Shown piece after piece: positions 1-4,690 of a stretch of 11,446 nucleotides of DNA (position 1 is the first letter of the stretch; each line of letters starts with the position of its first letter). The stretch comes from Acholeplasmataceae bacterium. GTDB taxonomy: Bacteria > Bacillota_I > Bacilli_A > Acholeplasmatales > Acholeplasmataceae. The notes beneath the pieces were generated by a model. It ran no database searches, was not told the DNA's origin, and saw only the letters and a program-made list of their open reading frames with translations. The DNA lies in the NCBI GenBank assembly GCA_016934175.1, contig JAFGTI010000086.1:1-11446 (forward strand), read 5' to 3'. The translations under genes and the position numbers were made by a program.

Positions 1-11
1 CAAAGTTGGAC

Positions 12-43
12 GGTAAGTGCATTTGTTTTTAAATGCACTTACC
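12..43. other. Perfect 13-bp stem-loop downstream of the surface-protein operon
   Basis: Arms at 12-24 and 31-43 are exact reverse complements, with a six-base loop. The hairpin begins 32 bases after the stop of the last gene of the minus-strand operon, so it may mark the 3' end of that transcript. On the minus strand it is not followed by a U-run (the next bases are GTCCAACTTTG), so it is not a textbook intrinsic terminator. A transcript-stabilising 3' hairpin or a regulatory inverted repeat for something left of the window are alternatives. Confidence 0.5.
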
Positions 44-74
44 TGACTAGAATTGTGATTTTTATTGAAACTAA

Positions 75-1007
75 TTAAATAGTAGAACCTTCAAATGTGA
101 ATCCTGCACTAATTAATCTTGCAAGAACAGAGTTGTATGCATTTTGATCATAACCTTCTAACCAAACACGAATGACAACTTGACCATAATATGTGTTTCC
201 AGCACCAGCTGCAACGCCATCTGTCAATTGTAGTACTTGTTCAGATACAACAGCTGAAATAGAACTTGCAGTTATAACAGCACCACTACCGAATGGTAAT
301 TGACCAGTCTTAGCAAAGTAATAGTTGTATGAACCATAAGCGCCTTCATTATCATCATCAAGTGCTACTAAATCTGTGAAATCTCCACCAGTACCTAAGT
401 AAAGGTTTGTTCCAGCTGCAGGTTTTTCATATACAACAGCTGCAGGAGAAGTTCTAGCACCAGCAACTTCTTGGATTGAAATTCTCATTGAATCTGAAGC
501 ATCAACATTAAATGAAGATCCAGATGGATAGAAAGTTCCACTTGCTGCAGTAAATGCAACATCTGATGTCCAAGGTAATGAACCACCAGTTAATGTAACT
601 GCAGTCCAATCAATTGCATTAGCAGAATTAGATCTGAAATGTAATGGTAATTCTAGATATCCGGTAGTTGCTCCAGATAATTCACCAATTCCAAGTGTAA
701 AGAAATCTACACCATTTGACGTTGTAACATGATTAAATCTAAATGTTCCACCATAACTTGAAGCGATATATGCTTCAACATCTTCAGTTAGTAATGCGGT
801 AACCCAATCTAACTGTAATAAATCTCCACTAGGTGCTGCACCTAATGCAACTTCAATCCCTGTGTCAGCAACGATTTGTGCTTCAAAGGGTTGTACAACT
901 GCTGTATTTGTTAATGTAAACCAAGCAAATGTCGTAGTTCCAAGTGCTGCCACTGTTAATACGACCGTTAAAGCTGATAATACTAATTTTCTTGCGATGT
1001 TATTCAT
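75..1007 (-). CDS. Exported SipW/TasA-type surface protein A (candidate matrix or fibre subunit)
   Basis: A 310-residue exported protein, last gene of the riboswitch-controlled operon. Residues 1-29 form an N-terminal export signal (basic N-terminus with R6 and K7, hydrophobic core, then TTFAW) of the kind seen in SipW-dependent proteins such as TasA and camelysin. The mature part is beta-rich, alanine/threonine/glycine-rich, has no cysteine and very few lysines, and contains an acidic run (217-219). Near the C-terminus WLEGYD (282-287) is followed by a terminal strand, and both other operon proteins have this motif. It is paralogous to the preceding gene: VT-x4-G-x2-F, ASD-x2-RISI-x-E and YGSYNYYFA-like blocks occur in the same order. 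The ATG is preceded by AAGGAG (1016-1021) at 8 bases. Its own strong ribosome site, an intercistronic hairpin and A/T-ending codons fit a highly made structural subunit, but that is inference. SipW is not in the window. Confidence 0.8.
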   Translation of the reverse strand: MNNIARKLVLSALTVVLTVAALGTTTFAWFTLTNTAVVQPFEAQIVADTGIEVALGAAPSGDLLQLDWVTALLTEDVEAYIASSYGGTFRFNHVTTSNGVDFFTLGIGELSGATTGYLELPLHFRSNSANAIDWTAVTLTGGSLPWTSDVAFTAASGTFYPSGSSFNVDASDSMRISIQEVAGARTSPAAVVYEKPAAGTNLYLGTGGDFTDLVALDDDNEGAYGSYNYYFAKTGQLPFGSGAVITASSISAVVSEQVLQLTDGVAAGAGNTYYGQVVIRVWLEGYDQNAYNSVLARLISAGFTFEGSTI

Positions 1008-1047
1008 TTTCTAGTCTCCTTATTTTTTCTCTTTTTTTTATATATTA

Positions 1048-1068
1048 ATTAACTTTCGTTAAGTTAAT
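1048..1068. other. Intercistronic 8-bp stem-loop between surface genes B and A
   Basis: Arms 1048-1055 and 1061-1068 (ATTAACTT/AAGTTAAT) flank a five-base loop. On the minus strand the hairpin begins three bases after the stop codon of gene B and lies about 27 bases before the ribosome site of gene A. It is followed by an A-rich, not U-rich, stretch, so it should not terminate. Hairpins in this position often set mRNA stability and allow the downstream cistron to be made in excess; this role is inferred. Confidence 0.4.
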
Positions 1069-1070
1069 CC

Positions 1071-2045
1071 TTACTCATCTGTTGCAAGATTTGCAACTTT
1101 AAACTGTAATTGAATCTTTACTCTATCATCTTCTACTGAATCGAATGCGTCTGCATCCCAACCTTCTATCCAAATATTGATTTGAACCTTACCTCGGTAA
1201 TACGGTTTTCCATCTATATCCACATCTGCTGTTTCTATGAGTGTTGCTACTTGCGAATCATCATTTTCTGCGATATATGGATTGTCAGGACTAAATGTTG
1301 TCAATTGGTAAGACGGTTCTTGCATTTCAGTAGGTAGATCTATATAATTCTTTGTGCTTGCTATGAAATAACTATATTGTCCATAAGTTACACCATATCC
1401 ACGTTCTGGATTTTCTGAAGGATCATATAAGAAACTTTTAAGTTGGTCTTCAGATCTGGTATCTAGTGGATTTAAATCATCGTTTAATTCATTTATAGAA
1501 ATTCTTATCGTGTCGCTTGCATAATATGTATCGCGATCACCTTTATCAACCATGTCAGTTACTAGTGGTCCATTTTGAAAATCATACTTTGCTGCCCAAC
1601 TCACACCTCTTGATACAACATATGTTCCATTCATTGTCGTATCATATGCTACAAGATCACTTACATTTTGAATGAGAAACACATCAATTTCAGGTCTTGT
1701 TGTTTGAAACCATAAATCAAATGATAAGTAATGTTGATTAGGTACTGCAGGTCCTACATGTCTTAAACCACCCAATTCAAAGTTTTTACCATCAACGCTT
1801 GTGACATCAATTAATTTGATATCTCCAAATAACTCTGTAATACTTGCTGCAGGTAATTGTGTTGAGTAATTAATTCCATCGAGTGATATTTCTAATTCAT
1901 TACCTGATGAAGCTCCTAAGGATATTCCATCTATGTTATTAATTGTTGCCAACGATATCCATGCGAATGATACAGTTCCGAAAATTACGCCTAATAACAT
2001 GATTGTTAAGATTGATATATATATACGTCGCATACTTCTCATCAT
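1071..2045 (-). CDS. Exported SipW/TasA-type surface protein B
   Basis: A 324-residue exported protein, middle gene of the operon. Basic residues R3-R7 and a hydrophobic segment (about 8-29) end in SFAW, the same border seen in protein A. The rest is predicted beta-rich and has no cysteine. Blocks shared with protein A, in order: GxELEISLxG after the signal, VTSVDGKNF (81-89), YASDTIRISINE (175-186), YGQYSYFIAST (221-231), and IWIEGWD (291-297) before the last strand. It is more acidic and polar than A and has an extra loop near 190-215. The start overlaps the preceding stop as TAATG, so translation is probably coupled; AAGG lies 7 bases upstream. The first three in-frame ATGs (M1, M2, M5) are close together, so the true start could be slightly later. 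A minor fibre component or an assembly partner is likely; no catalytic motif is visible. Confidence 0.75.
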   Translation of the reverse strand: MMRSMRRIYISILTIMLLGVIFGTVSFAWISLATINNIDGISLGASSGNELEISLDGINYSTQLPAASITELFGDIKLIDVTSVDGKNFELGGLRHVGPAVPNQHYLSFDLWFQTTRPEIDVFLIQNVSDLVAYDTTMNGTYVVSRGVSWAAKYDFQNGPLVTDMVDKGDRDTYYASDTIRISINELNDDLNPLDTRSEDQLKSFLYDPSENPERGYGVTYGQYSYFIASTKNYIDLPTEMQEPSYQLTTFSPDNPYIAENDDSQVATLIETADVDIDGKPYYRGKVQINIWIEGWDADAFDSVEDDRVKIQLQFKVANLATDE

Positions 2046-2767
2046 TAATTACCTTGAATATTGTTAATTGAGAAGTTCATTTGCATTTTAATCATGCCGC
2101 CTAAGATATCATCTACTGTATCAGGATCATAACCTTCTAACCAAACGATTACACTGAATTTTTTGACTTCATCGGGTTTGAAATTTGTAAATAACTTTCT
2201 CATCACGATACTGTCACTAAGGAAATCTGTAGCTGCTGGCATATTTTCTGGATAAGTGGGTAGGTTTCCAAACTCATCAAGTTCATCGGGTTTTTGATAC
2301 ATTGTCTGAACGCCATCCTCTATGACTAATACTCTAATTCCTGAATCCAACCCATTATATATATCTGTGATTCTGATATGATAACTAATATCGATTGATT
2401 CAGTCCCTTGATTCATTAAGTAGAATGTGTAAGCAACATACTCATAATCGATATCAACATAATTTCCGTAAGTTTCTTCAACTTCTTCAATCTTCAACCA
2501 ACTATATGTCATATCTCTTGCTTCACTAATTGGATCTGTCATTAATCTAGGTGAAGGAGCTCTGAAGTTTGGTTCTGTCGAAAGTGTAATTCCTCTGTTT
2601 TGAGCTAGGCTATCGACTGAAATGACGAAGTTACCAGCTTCTTGACCATAGAAGGTAATGACTGCAAATGCTATTGAGAGCATCCCGGTAATGATAATAC
2701 CTAGTGTGAAGATTCGATTTCTGGTTCTGATTCTTCTAAATCCGAGTACTTTTGATAGTCTCATCAT
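2045..2767 (-). CDS. Membrane-anchored or exported SipW/TasA-like protein C, first gene of the operon
   Basis: A 240-residue protein, first gene after the riboswitch array. A strongly basic N-terminus (FRRIRTRNR, 10-18) precedes a hydrophobic segment (about 19-39), followed by GNFVISVD and a long beta-rich domain. The YVAYTFYLMNQGTESI stretch (110-125) resembles the strand pair and stabilising-loop style of TasA/camelysin proteins. The C-terminus has VIVWLEGYD (206-214) followed by MKMQ-like strands, matching proteins A and B. No clear AxA cleavage site is seen, so it may stay anchored and act as base or initiator, as TapA does for TasA; this is analogy only. The first ATG (2767) is only four bases from AAGGAG, while the second (2764) is seven, so the second may be used. 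The stop overlaps the next start. Confidence 0.75.
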   Translation of the reverse strand: MMRLSKVLGFRRIRTRNRIFTLGIIITGMLSIAFAVITFYGQEAGNFVISVDSLAQNRGITLSTEPNFRAPSPRLMTDPISEARDMTYSWLKIEEVEETYGNYVDIDYEYVAYTFYLMNQGTESIDISYHIRITDIYNGLDSGIRVLVIEDGVQTMYQKPDELDEFGNLPTYPENMPAATDFLSDSIVMRKLFTNFKPDEVKKFSVIVWLEGYDPDTVDDILGGMIKMQMNFSINNIQGN

Positions 2768-2771
2768 CTCA

Positions 2772-2777
2772 CTCCTT
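2772..2777 (-). promoter_or_regulatory. Ribosome binding site of operon gene C
   Basis: AAGGAG on the minus strand. It sits 4 bases before the first and 7 bases before the second of two adjacent ATG codons, favouring the second as start. It lies about 16 bases past the U-tract of the last riboswitch terminator, outside the terminator stem. The array should therefore act on transcription rather than by hiding this site. Confidence 0.75.
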
Positions 2778-2792
2778 CATGGTATATTTTGT

Positions 2793-2832
2793 AAATAAAA
2801 AGCCAGCATCATCTTATCAATGACAACTGGCT
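2793..2832 (-). terminator. Intrinsic terminator of riboswitch copy 3 (gene-proximal)
   Basis: Minus-strand AGCCAG (2827-2832) pairs with CTGGCT (2801-2806). An inner helix TCAT/ATGA (2820-2823 with 2809-2812) and a short loop complete the hairpin, followed by TTTTTATTT. The 5' arm is the 3' side of the aptamer (part of P3 plus P1), so folding of aptamer and terminator should be mutually exclusive. Confidence 0.85.
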
Positions 2833-2895
2833 ACCATTTTCAGGCCCTATAGCTTTGCGTCCTTAGATTTCTCTAAGTTTGCCCCTTTACATTAA
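2817..2895 (-). promoter_or_regulatory. c-di-GMP-I (GEMM-I) riboswitch aptamer, copy 3
   Basis: On the minus strand the family landmarks are in order. P1 5' arm TTAATG is followed by GGGGCAAAC, then P2 CTTAGA-GAAA-TCTAAG with a GNRA tetraloop. Next come GGACGCAAAGC, P3 GCTATAGGGCCT with GAAA loop and GGTAGCCAG, and the P1 3' arm CATTGA. The G two bases before the C of GGCAAAC (G20 by Vc2 numbering, as I align it) is kept; this favours c-di-GMP over cGAMP. It lies immediately upstream of gene C and is the last of the three gates. Confidence 0.92.
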
Positions 2896-2929
2896 GGATA
2901 TTTTATTAATTTTGAATTTAATATTTAAG

Positions 2930-2970
2930 AAAACAAAAAGCCAGCATCATCTTATCAATGACAACTGGCT
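2930..2970 (-). terminator. Intrinsic terminator of riboswitch copy 2
   Basis: AGCCAG (2965-2970) pairs with CTGGCT (2939-2944) on the minus strand, with the same inner TCAT/ATGA helix and loop as copy 3, followed by TTTTTGTTTT. The 5' arm overlaps the aptamer's 3' strand. Confidence 0.85.
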
Positions 2971-3032
2971 ACCATTTACAGGCCCTATAGCTTTGCGTCC
3001 TTAGATTTCTCTAAGTTTGCCCTTTTACATTA
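2955..3032 (-). promoter_or_regulatory. c-di-GMP-I (GEMM-I) riboswitch aptamer, copy 2
   Basis: Nearly identical to copy 3. P1 is TAATG/CATTG, the core is AGGGCAAAC, P2 is CTTAGA-GAAA-TCTAAG, then GGACGCAAAGC and P3 with a GTAA loop (also GNRA). The start lies 138 bases from that of copy 3. The AT-rich spacer between the copies (about 2896-2929) is unrelated to the spacer between copies 1 and 2, while the aptamer-terminator unit is almost unchanged. Confidence 0.92.
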
Positions 3033-3066
3033 GAAATTTAATTGAATGTGATGATCTATTAATTTG

Positions 3067-3107
3067 AAAACAAAAAGCCAGCATCATCTCTTGAATGACA
3101 ACTGGCT
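3067..3107 (-). terminator. Intrinsic terminator of riboswitch copy 1 (promoter-proximal)
   Basis: AGCCAG (3102-3107) pairs with CTGGCT (3076-3081), with an inner TCAT/ATGA helix, loop TCAAGAG, and then TTTTTGTTTT. Termination here would release an RNA of roughly 120 nt from the promoter at 3196-3224. It is also the first intrinsic terminator met by transcription leaving the upstream EAL operon. Confidence 0.85.
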
Positions 3108-3168
3108 ACCATATACAGGCCCTATAGCTTTGCGTCCTTAGATTTCCCTAAGTTTGCCTTTTTACATT
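3094..3168 (-). promoter_or_regulatory. c-di-GMP-I (GEMM-I) riboswitch aptamer, copy 1
   Basis: First aptamer after the promoter. P1 is AATG/CATT only, the core is AAAGGCAAAC, P2 is CTTAGG-GAAA-TCTAAG (one G-U closing pair), then GGACGCAAAGC and P3 with loop GTAT. Differences from copies 2 and 3 are a shorter P1, A instead of G at the position three before the C of GGCAAAC, the P2 closing pair, and a non-GNRA P3 loop. The ligand-contacting core is otherwise kept, so it should be functional, perhaps with different affinity. Confidence 0.9.
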
Positions 3169-3189
3169 TTTGTATCCCTATACGAATAC

Positions 3190-3208
3190 ACCAGTATTAT
3201 ATACCGGT
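3190..3208. promoter_or_regulatory. Palindrome overlapping the -10 box (possible operator)
   Basis: Half-sites ACCGGTAT and ATACTGGT (minus strand) flank a three-base centre and match as inverted repeats with one mismatched position. The palindrome is centred on the -10 box of the surface operon promoter, where a repressor dimer would block polymerase. A -10 box is AT-rich and self-complementary, so chance accounts for part of the symmetry; the CCGG/CTGG flanks do not follow from that. Confidence 0.35.
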
Positions 3209-3224
3209 TTTGTTAATGTGTCAA
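3196..3224 (-). promoter_or_regulatory. Perfect-consensus SigA promoter of the riboswitch/surface operon
   Basis: On the minus strand TTGACA (3219-3224), a 17-base spacer and TATAAT (3196-3201) match the housekeeping consensus at all twelve positions with ideal spacing. The expected start is near 3189, about 20 bases before aptamer copy 1. It lies just after the stop of the degenerate EAL gene, so the surface operon does not depend on the upstream operon's promoter. Confidence 0.9.
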
Positions 3225-3252
3225 TACTTTTGATTCATTTTTTTTATTTTTT

Positions 3253-4659
3253 CTACTCATTCTTCCAAGCTTCAGTACCAATATAACCTTTTAGAGCTTC
3301 AGCTGAGAGTGGCTTACTAAAGTAAAACCCTTGCATGACCTCTATATTATAGTTTTTGGCTTCTTCTAACATTTCTTTTGTTTCAATGACTTCACAGATC
3401 ACTTGGTAATCATTTTTCTTTGCAAACTCAACTAAAAGTGTTGCAAATTTAGCTTTCATGTAAGATTCTTCTTCTTTTAAAAATTCGTTATCAAGCTTGA
3501 TAATGTCGATATCAAGTTGTTCGACTTTAGATAATGTTGCATAATCAAGACCAAAACCATCAATTGCAATTTTAAATCCCATCTCTTTAAGTTTTTTTAA
3601 ATTCATGAAGATATTTTCTTGTTTTTCAAATACAGCAAATTCAATAATTTCTAATATAATGAAATCTGCATTCATTCTGTACTTCTTTAATATCTTTTGA
3701 AAATCAACAGGTAATGATTCATTCATTAGCTGTTTAGGACTTAAGTTCATTGAGAAGTAAATCATTCTTTTTGGAAATTCCTGTCTTAACTCCTGGAACG
3801 TTTTAATGAGTGTTTCTAATCCCCATAATCCAATCCACTGAATATCACCAGATTGTTCCATAATTCCTAAAAATTTAAAAGGTGATAATAATCCGTGTTC
3901 TGGATGATTCCATCTAATTAAAGCTTCTACACCATAAAGTTCTTTATTGACCACATCTATCATTGGATGGTAATACAATTGGAATTCACGATGTTGAATG
4001 GCGTGTTTGATTTGATAATAATATTCAATGTGTTCTCCACCCTCATCACTCATCTCATCAGAATAGACTCGAATATTGTTCCCACCGTTCTTTTTGATAA
4101 TATAGGTAGCAATCTTTAATGAATCTAAGAGGTCTTTTAGTGTATTCCCATGTGCAGGATAGAAAGCAATAGCAATTGATCCTGTAGCATTAATTGTTGT
4201 GTCTCCAAATAACTTAATTGAACGATTTATAGCAGATTTTAATTTGTTTGCTAAATCAACAGCTTCTGTGCGATCATAATCCATTGTTAGAAAAACGAGA
4301 AATTCATCATTTTGTAATCTAGAAATTTTAATTCCTTTTGGAAGTGCAAATTCCATGTTTTTTACAATTTTTTCAAGTATCTTCTCAGATTCATTTTGTC
4401 CGAAAGCATTTACGAAATCACCAAATTTATCTAAATCGATATAGATTAATGAAAATTGACCATCTCTACCTATGCGCGCCATGTATGACGTAATTATAGA
4501 GGTAATCTCAGAGCGTGATAAAACACCTTCCATTGCTAATGTCTTTTCCTCAGCTATTTTCTTTCTTTCTGAAAAGAATGAATGTGCGAGAAGGTAAATC
4601 GCTGCTAAAGTGAAAAGTAAAGCGATTATTGATAAAATTATAGTCAGTTGATCACTCAA
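3253..4659 (-). CDS. Membrane-anchored degenerate GGDEF-EAL protein, probable c-di-GMP regulator
   Basis: 468 residues. One N-terminal TM helix (about 5-28) is followed directly by a GGDEF domain (about 45-205) and an EAL domain (about 212-455). The GGDEF signature reads QNDEF (116-120), although D75 of the metal site is kept, so cyclase activity is unlikely. In the EAL domain E245 (EAL), N305, E337, K388, E423 and Q443 are present. The metal-binding, loop-6-starting DDFGTGYSS is changed to DGFGLDYAT (367-375), losing the second Asp, and AEGVE is CEVIE. Such changes usually remove or weaken phosphodiesterase activity, so a c-di-GMP-sensing or partner-regulating role is more likely. I chose the TTG start (4659) because AGGTGA lies six bases upstream and it keeps the TM helix. 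It is 31 bases downstream of the phosphodiesterase gene, presumably in one operon. No terminator follows its TAG stop. Confidence 0.88.
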   Translation of the reverse strand: MSDQLTIILSIIALLFTLAAIYLLAHSFFSERKKIAEEKTLAMEGVLSRSEITSIITSYMARIGRDGQFSLIYIDLDKFGDFVNAFGQNESEKILEKIVKNMEFALPKGIKISRLQNDEFLVFLTMDYDRTEAVDLANKLKSAINRSIKLFGDTTINATGSIAIAFYPAHGNTLKDLLDSLKIATYIIKKNGGNNIRVYSDEMSDEGGEHIEYYYQIKHAIQHREFQLYYHPMIDVVNKELYGVEALIRWNHPEHGLLSPFKFLGIMEQSGDIQWIGLWGLETLIKTFQELRQEFPKRMIYFSMNLSPKQLMNESLPVDFQKILKKYRMNADFIILEIIEFAVFEKQENIFMNLKKLKEMGFKIAIDGFGLDYATLSKVEQLDIDIIKLDNEFLKEEESYMKAKFATLLVEFAKKNDYQVICEVIETKEMLEEAKNYNIEVMQGFYFSKPLSAEALKGYIGTEAWKNE

Positions 4660-4690
4660 TTTATTTCACCTACTTATATGTTCTTTCTAA

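Noticed and set aside
2793..3168. CRISPR array or insertion-sequence remnant, because of the three direct repeats
   Set aside because: The repeats are about 100 bp with GEMM-I landmarks and terminators, and spacers are short and AT-rich. There are no terminal inverted repeats, transposase or Cas genes.
2817..3168. cGAMP-specific variant (GEMM-Ib) of the riboswitch
   Set aside because: All three copies keep G at the position I align with G20 of the Vc2 aptamer, where the cGAMP type usually carries A. The neighbouring enzyme is an EAL phosphodiesterase for c-di-GMP. Direct binding tests would settle it.
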